Assembly (NCBI GenBank): GCA_955652265.1
Contig: CATPBD010000019.1
Span: 1 to 16,890 of the forward strand
From: an uncultured Gemmatimonadaceae bacterium
GTDB taxonomy: Bacteria > Gemmatimonadota > Gemmatimonadetes > Gemmatimonadales > Gemmatimonadaceae
Length of the DNA: 16,890 nucleotides
Reading direction: 5' to 3'
How positions within the stretch are numbered: position 1 is the first letter of the stretch; every line of letters starts with the position of its first letter. Shown here in pieces: positions 7,063 to 14,131 of this stretch. The notes under the pieces were generated by a model, which had not been told where the DNA came from, did no database searches, and saw only the letters and a list, made by a program, of their open reading frames with translations. The position numbers and the translations under genes are program-made.

Positions 7063-7504
7063 GCAGCAATACGATCTTCTGACCGCGGCCCTGATTGGCG
7101 CGGCGGTAGGCGCCGGCATCACGCTATTACTGAGACGGGGCCCGTCAGGACGCCGTCCTGTCGGACCTCTGGTCCGATACGCTGGGCGTGGAGCCGCGCT
7201 CGCCGGCTTGGCGGGGCTCGAAGGAGCGAAGTGGGCGGGCGGTCGCGGAATCGAAGGCGCGAGATGGGCTGGCGGCCGCGCGGCTGAAGGTGCGCGCTGG
7301 GCGGCACCGCGAGCACAGCGCGGGTTCAGGTCTGCGGTGGAGCGCGGCGAGGAGCTGATCGACCGCATCCCTGTCGACGACGTCGTGGAGCAGGTTCGCG
7401 ACTACGTCGATACGGCGCGCGACGCTATCAACGATGTCGTGAAGGACGAGCTGAGCGATCTTCGGAAAGCTGTTCGCCGCCAGCGTAAGCGCATCGGGAT
7501 CTAG
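6974..7504 (+). CDS. Small membrane-anchored protein with 11-residue repeats, YtxH-like
   Basis: I do not recognise a named family with certainty. The 176-residue product has an N-terminal polar part and one hydrophobic helix (about residues 35-54, LLTAALIGAAVGAGITLLL) directly followed by an Arg-rich stretch (RRGPSGRRP). Next come three 11-residue repeats (83-115), then an amphipathic acidic/basic helix ending in RRQRKRIGI. A Gly-rich helix followed by basic residues and a helical tail is the layout of YtxH-type proteins. The start at 6974 rests on an AGGAGG; it gives an 89-nt overlap with the preceding gene. An ATG at 7040 (MEVDEER) would shorten the overlap to 23 nt and the protein to 154 residues. 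The next gene begins 10 nt after its stop, so co-expression is likely. Confidence 0.65.
   Translation: MGTTTKAEPTAGRNRALASDPEMEVDEEREQQYDLLTAALIGAAVGAGITLLLRRGPSGRRPVGPLVRYAGRGAALAGLAGLEGAKWAGGRGIEGARWAGGRAAEGARWAAPRAQRGFRSAVERGEELIDRIPVDDVVEQVRDYVDTARDAINDVVKDELSDLRKAVRRQRKRIGI
7220..7318 (+). repeat. Three tandem 33-bp repeats coding for EGAxWAGGRxx units
   Basis: Three contiguous 33-nt units encode EGAKWAGGRGI, EGARWAGGRAA and EGARWAAPRAQ (residues 83-115). Protein identity is higher than nucleotide identity: wobble positions differ between units (for example GGA/GGC/GGT in the second codon). The units are therefore old and kept by selection rather than freshly duplicated. Confidence 0.8.
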
Positions 7505-7514
7505 GGCGGGCGCA

Positions 7515-8456
7515 ATGCGGCGCGCTACGCCGCGCGCAATCTCCGCCGGTGGTCTGGCTGTGGCAATTCTGCTCGCGCTGATGCTGACGCCGGCAGTCGC
7601 GCACGCGTGGACTCCCGGAACCCACATCTTCCTCGGGGAAGCGGTGATGCGCTCGCTGGTCCTTTTGCCGTCGAGCATCTCGGAGCTGCTTGCGGCCTTC
7701 CCTTACGACTTTCTGTACGGATCGATCGCGGCGGATACGAGTATCGCCAAGAAATACGCCGCAGCAGGAAGACATTGTCACTCCTGGAATGTCGGATTCG
7801 AGATCCATGACAACGCCGAATCCGAGCCTCTGCGAGCGTTCGGTCTGGGTTATCTCGCACACCTTGCAGCGGATTCGGTCGCACACAACTACTTCGTGCC
7901 ACACCAGCTGACCATCACCTCATCGACTGCCGCGCTGGGCCACAGCTATTGGGAGAGCCGCTTCGACATGCACATCGGCGAGCGATTCAGCCGCACGGCG
8001 AAGCAGCTGATTCTTCGCGACCACTCGCACTCCGACGAGCATCTCGACCGGATACTGAGTCCGACGATCTTCAGCACTCCGACCAATCGGAGAATTTTTC
8101 GGGGAATGGTCTACGTTGCTGATACCGAATCGTGGCAGCGCATCTTCCACCTGGTCGAAGAAAAAAGCCGTTGGGATCTGAGCGAGCACGAAGTAGAGAC
8201 ATACATGGCCCGCGCATTCGACTACATCGTCGATCTCATGACGCGGCTGGATCACGCCGAGCCGTACAAGCTCGATCCCGCCGGTACCAGTGCCCTTCGA
8301 GAGGCGAAGAAGGTTCGGCGGGCCGCTCTTAGACGCGGTGGTGAGGAGCACGTCATCGAGCAGGCGCAGCACCACTTCGGGATGCCTCCCACGAAGCTTC
8401 GCTACGCCGTGCAACTGCCGGAGCCGCTCTATCGTGCTCGACTCGAGAGCAGCTGA
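7515..8456 (+). CDS. Exported zinc-dependent phospholipase C/S1-P1-fold protein
   Basis: A 313-residue protein of the zinc-dependent phospholipase C/S1-P1 nuclease superfamily, phosphodiesterases with a trinuclear zinc site. Residues 1-31 are a signal peptide (basic start, hydrophobic core LAVAILLALMLTPAVA, AHA before cleavage). The predicted mature protein begins with Trp32, matching B. cereus PLC, where Trp1 binds zinc through its own N-terminus. Further likely ligands in family order are His37, Asp74 (IAAD), His89 (HCHSWN), His116 and Asp120 (HLAAD), His124 (AHNYF), and His143 and Glu147 (GHSYWE). The region after about residue 200 is not recognised and may set substrate choice. The substrate cannot be told; a phospholipid is the family guess. 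The ATG is 10 nt after the preceding stop with only a weak G-rich site. The last 28 nt overlap the end of gatB on the other strand. Confidence 0.85.
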   Translation: MRRATPRAISAGGLAVAILLALMLTPAVAHAWTPGTHIFLGEAVMRSLVLLPSSISELLAAFPYDFLYGSIAADTSIAKKYAAAGRHCHSWNVGFEIHDNAESEPLRAFGLGYLAHLAADSVAHNYFVPHQLTITSSTAALGHSYWESRFDMHIGERFSRTAKQLILRDHSHSDEHLDRILSPTIFSTPTNRRIFRGMVYVADTESWQRIFHLVEEKSRWDLSEHEVETYMARAFDYIVDLMTRLDHAEPYKLDPAGTSALREAKKVRRAALRRGGEEHVIEQAQHHFGMPPTKLRYAVQLPEPLYRARLESS

Positions 8457-9871
8457 TTGACGCGCTTGGGGTCGGCCCGACCCTTGGATTTTTTCATCAC
8501 GAATCCGACCAGCACGCCCTGAAGCTTTTTCTCCCCAGCCAGATATCGTCTGGCTTCCTCGGGATGCTCCTCGAGCACTTCGTCCACCCATGTTGCGATC
8601 GCGGTTTCATCGCCGACCTGGAGCAAGCCTTCATCCGCGGCGACCTGGGCGGCGGGCTTACCAGTATCCACCATTTGAGCGAAGACGCGCTTTGCCGCGG
8701 TGTGACTTATCGTGCCGTCTCGCACGAGGTTGAGCAGTTGTGCCAGGTCTGCCGGTCGTACTCGGAAGCGACTGATTTCTTCGTTTGAGCCGCGAAGAGC
8801 AGCCTGCACCTCTCCCATTACCCAATTGTAGGCGGCCTTTCCGTCCCCGGATGCTCGCGCTACCGCCTCGAAGTATTCAGCGAGGGCGGGATAAGCAGTG
8901 AGCTGCTCCACCTCGATCGGGGAAAGTCCATACTCGGTCGCGAGTCGCCTTTTTCTTGCGTCGGGAAGCTCGGGAAGCTCCTTTCGCATTTGTTCGATCC
9001 ACTTAGGGTCGAGTATGAGTGGACGGAGATCGGGCTCGGGAAAATAGCGGTAGTCGTGGCTTCCCTCCTTCGTGCGACTCGGTCGTACCGCTTCCCGCGC
9101 GGCATCCCACAGAAGGGTTTGCTGCTCGACCTTCTTGCCCGAATCGAGCAGTGCGCACTGGCGCGCGAACTCAGCCTCGAGCGCTTTCTCGACGGCCGAG
9201 AAAGAGTTCATGTTTTTCACTTCGGTTTTCGTTCCAAGCTTCGCCTGGCCTGGCGGGCGCGCGCTGATGTTCGCATCGACGCGCAGGCTTCCCTCCTCCA
9301 TGCTCACGTCGCTCACATCGAGGTACTGGAGGATCTGCTTCAGCGTCCGCAGATATGCACCTGCTCCCGCGGAAGTCCGAATGTCGGGCTCGCTCACTAT
9401 CTCGATCAGCGGCACGCCCGCGCGATTGAGATCGATGGCCGTCTCGCCCGGATAGCGATCGTGAATCGATTTTCCCGCGTCCTCTTCCATGTGGAGGCGC
9501 GTAATTCCTATCCGGATTTCCGCCTCCTTTTCCGTCTTGCCGGCGACGACCCACCCTCCAGTTGCGAGCGGCCGATCGAATTGTGAGATCTGATAGCCCT
9601 TCGGAAGGTCGGGATAGAAATAGTTCTTGCGCGCAAAGACCGAGACGGGATCGATCTTGCAACCGAGCCCGAGTGCCGCGCGAACAGCCAGCTCGACGGC
9701 GTGCTCATTGAGCACCGGTAGCGCGCCCGGAAGCGCCAGGCAAACCGGACACGTATTCACATTCGGGGGCGCCCCGAAATCGGCAGAACATGCACAGAAC
9801 GCCTTGGTTCGCGTCTTGAGCTGCACGTGCACTTCGAGTCCCACCACCATCTCGTAGCGATCGTGGCTCAC
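8429..9871 (-). CDS. gatB: Asp-tRNA(Asn)/Glu-tRNA(Gln) amidotransferase subunit B
   Basis: GatB holds the misacylated tRNA and the kinase site that activates Glu or Asp on Glu-tRNA(Gln)/Asp-tRNA(Asn) for amidation. The 480-residue protein has the N-terminal VGLEVHVQL, a four-Cys zinc site (Cys26, Cys28, Cys41, Cys44 in FCACS..CPVC), and the kinase-domain stretch KNYFYPDLPKGYQISQFD. It also has VPLIEIVSEPD, DYRYFPEPDL and the C-terminal YqeY-like tail ending KGRADPKRVNQLL. The GTG start overlaps the gatA stop as GTGA. It is the last gene of pcrA-gatC-gatA-gatB, and its 3' end overlaps the convergent phospholipase-like gene by 28 nt. No leftward terminator is evident after its stop. Confidence 0.97.
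   Translation of the reverse strand: MSHDRYEMVVGLEVHVQLKTRTKAFCACSADFGAPPNVNTCPVCLALPGALPVLNEHAVELAVRAALGLGCKIDPVSVFARKNYFYPDLPKGYQISQFDRPLATGGWVVAGKTEKEAEIRIGITRLHMEEDAGKSIHDRYPGETAIDLNRAGVPLIEIVSEPDIRTSAGAGAYLRTLKQILQYLDVSDVSMEEGSLRVDANISARPPGQAKLGTKTEVKNMNSFSAVEKALEAEFARQCALLDSGKKVEQQTLLWDAAREAVRPSRTKEGSHDYRYFPEPDLRPLILDPKWIEQMRKELPELPDARKRRLATEYGLSPIEVEQLTAYPALAEYFEAVARASGDGKAAYNWVMGEVQAALRGSNEEISRFRVRPADLAQLLNLVRDGTISHTAAKRVFAQMVDTGKPAAQVAADEGLLQVGDETAIATWVDEVLEEHPEEARRYLAGEKKLQGVLVGFVMKKSKGRADPKRVNQLLSSRAR
8469..8494 (+). terminator. Probable intrinsic terminator of the plus-strand cassette, inside gatB
   Basis: On the plus strand GGGTCG (8469-8474), a 3-nt loop and CGACCC (8478-8483) form a 6-bp GC-rich stem. 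It is extendable by G-U wobble and followed after 5 nt by six T (8489-8494). It starts 12 nt after the phospholipase-like stop codon. It lies within the gatB coding region (around GRADP), a naturally GC-rich segment, so chance is possible. The distance between stem and T tract is also slightly long. Confidence 0.5.
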
Positions 9872-11424
9872 TGGTGGGCCTCTGCGCCCAGTCCCGCCTC
9901 GAGCGCGTACGCGACACGGAACATGGAGTACTCATCGAAGTGGGCGGTTATGATCTGGCCGCCGACCGGAAGCCTGCGCACTCTGCCAATCGGTACGGAG
10001 ATCGCCGGAACGCCCGCGAGATTTGCCGTCACGGTGAAGATGTCGTTCAGGTACATCTCGTAAGGGTCGCTTATCGCGCCGATCGGGAACGCTGTCGTCG
10101 GTGTCGTGGGAGTGAAGATCGCGTGCACTCCGCTAGTGAAGACGGCGCGGAAATCATCGGCAATGAGGGTTCTCACCGCCTGTGCCTTCCTATAGTACGC
10201 GTCGTAATAGCCCGCCGAGAGAACGTAGGTGCCGAGTAAAATGCGGCGCGTGACCTCAGGTCCGAATCCTTCCGAGCGAGTCGCCTCATACATGGCCTTG
10301 AGGCCTTTGCCCGGATCGACGCGAAGGCCGTAACGCACCCCATCGAAGCGCGCGAGGTTCGACGACGCCTCGGCGGGGGCGAGTATGTAATAGACCGGAA
10401 TCGCGAGCGGCGATCGCGGGAGCGAGATCTCTCTAATTGTCGCGCCCATCGAGCGGAGTCGATCGAGCGCGCGCTCACAGAGCTGGTTGATGCTGGGGTC
10501 GAGTGAGTCGGGGAAATATTCCTTTGGCTTGCCGATCACGACTCCCTCCAACGTCGTCGGACCGGGCGGCGGTGGAAGTGGAACCAGACTGCGTCCAATC
10601 CAGATGGCTTCGGTGTCAGGATTTCGCGCGTCCGGCGTCGACTTGCCCAACGCCGCGAGTCGATAGATCGGAACGTCAGCATCAGAGCTCGTCGAATCCA
10701 GCCTGTCGAAGCCGGCGATACACTCCATGCCAACAGCCGCATCGGCTACGGTGCGACCCAGCACGCCGATCTGGTCGAGCGAAGACGCGAAGGCGACGAG
10801 TCCGTACCGACTCACCCGTCCGTAAGTGGGCTTCACTCCGACGACGCCGCAAAAAGCCGCGGGCTGCCGGACGGAGCCGCCGGTCTCGGAGCCGAGAGCG
10901 ATTGGTGTGATTCCAGCAGCGACGGCGGCAGCCGAGCCACCTGACGATCCACCGGGTACACACCGGACGTCGAGAGGATTTCTCGTGGGGCCGAAAGCGC
11001 TGTTCTCTGTCGACGACCCCATCGCGAATTCGTCCATGTTCGTTTTCGCGATTATCATCGCGCCGTTGGCGCGGAGCCGCGTGATCGCGGTCGCTTCGAA
11101 CGGGCTGACGTATCCCTTGAGAATCTTCGAAGCACAGGTCGTCGGCAAACCGAGCGAGGCGATATTGTCTTTTATCGCGACTGGAACGCCCGCCAGAACA
11201 CCGACGTCCGTCGCGTTTTGGATACGGGTCTCCATCTCTTCCGCTTCCTCAACGCTCGCCTTCTCATCGGCATGCAGGATGATGTTGAGCTCGTCCGGGC
11301 CGGCGCCAATGTCAGCCGCACGCTTGAACGAGGCACGGATCATTTCCGTCGGCGATGTCTCGCCCGCACGGATACTCGACGCGATCGCGGCCGCGCCGAG
11401 TTGTGTGTAGTTGTCGACGCTCAA
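9868..11424 (-). CDS. gatA: Asp-tRNA(Asn)/Glu-tRNA(Gln) amidotransferase subunit A
   Basis: GatA is the glutaminase/amidase subunit that releases ammonia for GatB. The amidase-signature Ser-cisSer-Lys triad is visible as Lys85 (VAIKDN), Ser160 (PGGSSGGS) and Ser184 (SETGGSVRQP). The glutamine-site region NLSRFDGVRYG is also conserved (here NLARFDGVRYG). At 518 residues it is about 30 longer than usual. The extra length is a Pro-rich segment at about 254-295 (around PLPPPPGP), between the DSTSSD region and KPKEYF. It is in frame and probably a surface loop. The start is a TTG that overlaps the gatC stop (TTGA), so gatC and gatA are translationally coupled. Confidence 0.97.
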   Translation of the reverse strand: MSVDNYTQLGAAAIASSIRAGETSPTEMIRASFKRAADIGAGPDELNIILHADEKASVEEAEEMETRIQNATDVGVLAGVPVAIKDNIASLGLPTTCASKILKGYVSPFEATAITRLRANGAMIIAKTNMDEFAMGSSTENSAFGPTRNPLDVRCVPGGSSGGSAAAVAAGITPIALGSETGGSVRQPAAFCGVVGVKPTYGRVSRYGLVAFASSLDQIGVLGRTVADAAVGMECIAGFDRLDSTSSDADVPIYRLAALGKSTPDARNPDTEAIWIGRSLVPLPPPPGPTTLEGVVIGKPKEYFPDSLDPSINQLCERALDRLRSMGATIREISLPRSPLAIPVYYILAPAEASSNLARFDGVRYGLRVDPGKGLKAMYEATRSEGFGPEVTRRILLGTYVLSAGYYDAYYRKAQAVRTLIADDFRAVFTSGVHAIFTPTTPTTAFPIGAISDPYEMYLNDIFTVTANLAGVPAISVPIGRVRRLPVGGQIITAHFDEYSMFRVAYALEAGLGAEAHQ

Positions 11425-11735
11425 GCTCCGCTCTCGGTCGAGTCCTCGTGACTCGCGAGCCGGGGAACGATGAAGAATCCATCACGCATAACGGGAGCGA
11501 TTGACGCCAGCGTGCCCGACATTAGCGGTGTTATGCCAACGTCAGCCCGGAGCGGCGTGCCGCCCGTGCCGACTCCCGAAGTCGTCGGAACGGTCGCCGT
11601 ATCCACGTGTGAGAGCACCTCCATGTGGGAGAGAATTGCACTCAGCTCCTTCGTCAGCTCATCGGCGCGCGCAGAGTCGACACCAAGGCGCGCTAATTCG
11701 GCGACGTGAAGCACATCCTCACGCGTGACCGACAC
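11421..11735 (-). CDS. gatC: Asp-tRNA(Asn)/Glu-tRNA(Gln) amidotransferase subunit C
   Basis: GatC is the small belt subunit that wraps around GatA and stabilises the GatA-GatB interface. The 104-residue product has the usual N-terminal helix pair (VLHVAELARLGV..ELTKELSAILSHMEVL) and the extended tail ending FFIVPRL before a short acidic extension. The start is GTG, sharing one base with the pcrA stop (TAGTG). Together with gatA and gatB it completes the trimeric enzyme. The organism therefore likely makes Gln-tRNA(Gln) and/or Asn-tRNA(Asn) indirectly; which of the two cannot be told here. Confidence 0.95.
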   Translation of the reverse strand: MSVTREDVLHVAELARLGVDSARADELTKELSAILSHMEVLSHVDTATVPTTSGVGTGGTPLRADVGITPLMSGTLASIAPVMRDGFFIVPRLASHEDSTESGA

Positions 11736-14035
11736 TATTCCTGACCGCGTTCGAGGGTGGTGTACGCCAGCTTGATGGTCTTTCTCCCAACGCCTTCGTC
11801 GTCGAAGTCGATCACTGCTTTAACTTCGCGGCCGACTCCGGTCAGCTCCGCGATCGATCCATCGCCAAACAACTTGTGCTTGACGCGCTCCCCCTTTACA
11901 TAGCGCGGCTCGTCCTGCGAAACCTCGGCTTCCGTGATTGCCGCCTTCCGCCACGACGGGACATCGTGCGTCCGGCGCGCCGGATAGGCTCCGCTATGGA
12001 ATCCTTCTCCCCTTGATATGGTACCGCGTCCCATTGTGCTGAGCCGAAGCGTCTTTTTCTCTTCGACGTTTGCTGCGGCGATCTCCCGGAGAAACCTGGA
12101 CCTGATAGAGGGCAGGAGCTCACCGTTTCTGCGGCGCATCTCGGTGAACGAGAGAAAGAGCTTCGATTCGGCGCGAGTGATCCCCACATAGAAGAGGCGT
12201 CGCTCCTCTTCCAGCTTGGGAGGATCATCAAACGACTGTGAAAGCGGAAAGAGTCCGTCCTCGAGCCCGGTGAGGAAAACCACAGGATACTCCAGCCCCT
12301 TCGCGTTGTGAAGCGTCATGAGAGTTACAGCGTCGGCAGTTGGATCCACGGCATCCGCGCCGGCGACGAGCATCGCTCGCTGAAGGAAGTGATCGAGGGG
12401 AGTGAGACCGATCTCACCGCCGTCATCGATGACGGTCTCGGCGGCGCCGTTGATCAGCGCGCTGATGTTCTCGATGCGATCGCGGGCAGACTCCGGCCCC
12501 TCGGCCTGTATGTGGTCCACGTACCGGATCTCGTCGACTAAATCCTGGATCAGCACGTCCACGCTCGTGTCTTTTGCGCGCTCGCGCAAGCCGGAGACGA
12601 GTCGCGTGAAATCGGCGAGCGCTTTACGCGCCGCAGGTCGCAGCGATTGCTGAAGCTCCTCGCGAGAAGCGATCTCGAAGAGTGGGAAGCCAGATTCTCG
12701 CGCACTCGCGGCGAGTAAATCGACCGTCGTGTCGCCAATTCCCCGTTTCGGTACCGCGATAGCTCGGCGAAACGCCTCTTCGTCGGACGGGTTCGCGATG
12801 AGCTTCAAGTAGGACATCAGGTCGCGGATCTCGCGCCGATCGTAGAAGCGAACCGAGCCAACAAGGCGGTACGGAATTGCTTCGCGTCGAAGCGTGTCTT
12901 CGAGCGCCCTGCTCTGGGCGTTGGTTCTGTACAACACCGCGAACTCATTAAGGCCGCGGTTCTCCTGATTGCGACGCGACTTGATCTCCTCGAGCACCCA
13001 GTCAGCCTCGTCACGCTCGTCCAGGGCGGCAACCAGAGTTACCGGCTCGCCCGAGGCACGGGTGGCGCGGAGGGTCTTTCCCTTCCGCCCAACGTTTTGA
13101 GTGATGGCGGCGTTGGCGACGTGCAGAATGTCGGGCGTCGACCGATAATTCTCCTCGAGCCGCACTAGTTTCGCCGAGGTGAACTCCTTCTCGAAGTCGA
13201 GAATGTTTCGAATGTCTGCGCCCCGCCAGCCATAGATCGATTGGTCGTCGTCACCGACAACAACAACGTTGCCGTGAGCGCTGCCAAGAAGCTTGATGAA
13301 TTGAAACTGCGCGCGGTTGGTGTCCTGGTATTCATCTACAAGAATGAACTGGAAGCGATCCCGATAACGGGCGAGCGTCGCTTCGTCCTTGCGGAAGATC
13401 TCGACCGGAAGCGCGAGCAGATCGTCGAAGCTGACAGCGTTCGCTGCGCGGAGCGCCGGCTCCATTTCTCTGTAGACCTTGGCGGCGGCTCGAGACACCG
13501 GATCCATTGCGAGCGACTCATACTCCGCGGGCGGTACGAGGGCGTTCTTGGCATCGGAGATGAGGGAGGCAATTACTTTGGGACTCCACAGCTTGGACGA
13601 AATCCTCTCCCTCTCCATGATTCGCTTTACGACTCCCAGCGTGTCATCCTCGTCGTAGATGGTGAAGCTCGAGGTTCGGCCGATGTGTTTCGCCGAGCTG
13701 CGAAGAATGCGCGCACCAATCGCGTGGAAGGTGCCGCTCCACATGCCTTTGGGCTCTTCACCCAGCAGCCGCGCGATTCGCTCCCTCATCTCGCCGGCTG
13801 CCTTGTTGGTGAACGTAACGGCGAGAATCCGCGATGGATCGACGCGGTGATGCTCGATCAGGCGCGCGATACGCGTCGTGAGAACGCGCGTTTTGCCGGA
13901 GCCCGCTCCCGCGAGCACTAGCATCGGTCCTTCGAAGTGGAGAACTGCTTCTCGCTGCGCCGGGTTGAGGCCGGCGAGGGGCTCGGCGCGCTCGGCGGTG
14001 GCGACGGTTGTTGATTCCGGCAGTTGGGGCATCAT
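11735..14035 (-). CDS. pcrA: UvrD/PcrA-type superfamily 1 DNA helicase
   Basis: A 3'-5' DNA helicase used in repair and in clearing replication and transcription conflicts. All SF1A motifs are present: Q motif LNPAQREAV, Walker A AGAGSGKTR (42-50), Ia TFTNKAAGEMRER, II DEYQDTN (234-240), and III GDDDQSIYGWRG (261-272). Motif IV is ENYRST (295-300), V TLHNAKGLEYPVVF, and VI RRLFYVGITRA. The C-terminus (about 715-766, GERVKHKLFGDGSIAEL) is the Tudor-like RNA polymerase-binding module of PcrA/UvrD. The 766-residue length is typical. Two consecutive ATGs start the frame; a predicted promoter would put the transcript start at them, giving a leaderless mRNA. It overlaps gatC by one base and so heads the gatCAB run. 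The pcrA versus uvrD name is a convention here. Confidence 0.95.
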   Translation of the reverse strand: MMPQLPESTTVATAERAEPLAGLNPAQREAVLHFEGPMLVLAGAGSGKTRVLTTRIARLIEHHRVDPSRILAVTFTNKAAGEMRERIARLLGEEPKGMWSGTFHAIGARILRSSAKHIGRTSSFTIYDEDDTLGVVKRIMERERISSKLWSPKVIASLISDAKNALVPPAEYESLAMDPVSRAAAKVYREMEPALRAANAVSFDDLLALPVEIFRKDEATLARYRDRFQFILVDEYQDTNRAQFQFIKLLGSAHGNVVVVGDDDQSIYGWRGADIRNILDFEKEFTSAKLVRLEENYRSTPDILHVANAAITQNVGRKGKTLRATRASGEPVTLVAALDERDEADWVLEEIKSRRNQENRGLNEFAVLYRTNAQSRALEDTLRREAIPYRLVGSVRFYDRREIRDLMSYLKLIANPSDEEAFRRAIAVPKRGIGDTTVDLLAASARESGFPLFEIASREELQQSLRPAARKALADFTRLVSGLRERAKDTSVDVLIQDLVDEIRYVDHIQAEGPESARDRIENISALINGAAETVIDDGGEIGLTPLDHFLQRAMLVAGADAVDPTADAVTLMTLHNAKGLEYPVVFLTGLEDGLFPLSQSFDDPPKLEEERRLFYVGITRAESKLFLSFTEMRRRNGELLPSIRSRFLREIAAANVEEKKTLRLSTMGRGTISRGEGFHSGAYPARRTHDVPSWRKAAITEAEVSQDEPRYVKGERVKHKLFGDGSIAELTGVGREVKAVIDFDDEGVGRKTIKLAYTTLERGQE

Positions 14036-14038
14036 CTC

Positions 14039-14067
14039 AAGATACCCCAGGCAGCAAGTCGGTTCAA
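14039..14067 (-). promoter_or_regulatory. Predicted sigma70-type promoter of pcrA-gatCAB, leaderless layout
   Basis: On the minus strand TTGAAC (14067-14062), a 17-nt spacer and TATCTT (14044-14039) match the sigma70 consensus at 4/6 and 4/6 with ideal spacing. The expected start site, 7 nt after the -10 box, is 14032, the A of the second of two tandem ATGs. No Shine-Dalgarno precedes the ATGs, in agreement with leaderless translation. Confidence 0.55.
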
Positions 14068-14131
14068 AGCTCCGGTGCGACGCCGACGATCTTCGTCCGC
14101 ATTCTCGCTTTGACCCCGAGATCGTCGCGCG

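Noticed and set aside
7428..7904. Minus-strand frames of 125-177 codons opposite the phospholipase-like gene.
   Set aside because: They are shadows of the plus-strand gene, whose signal peptide and zinc ligands are clear.
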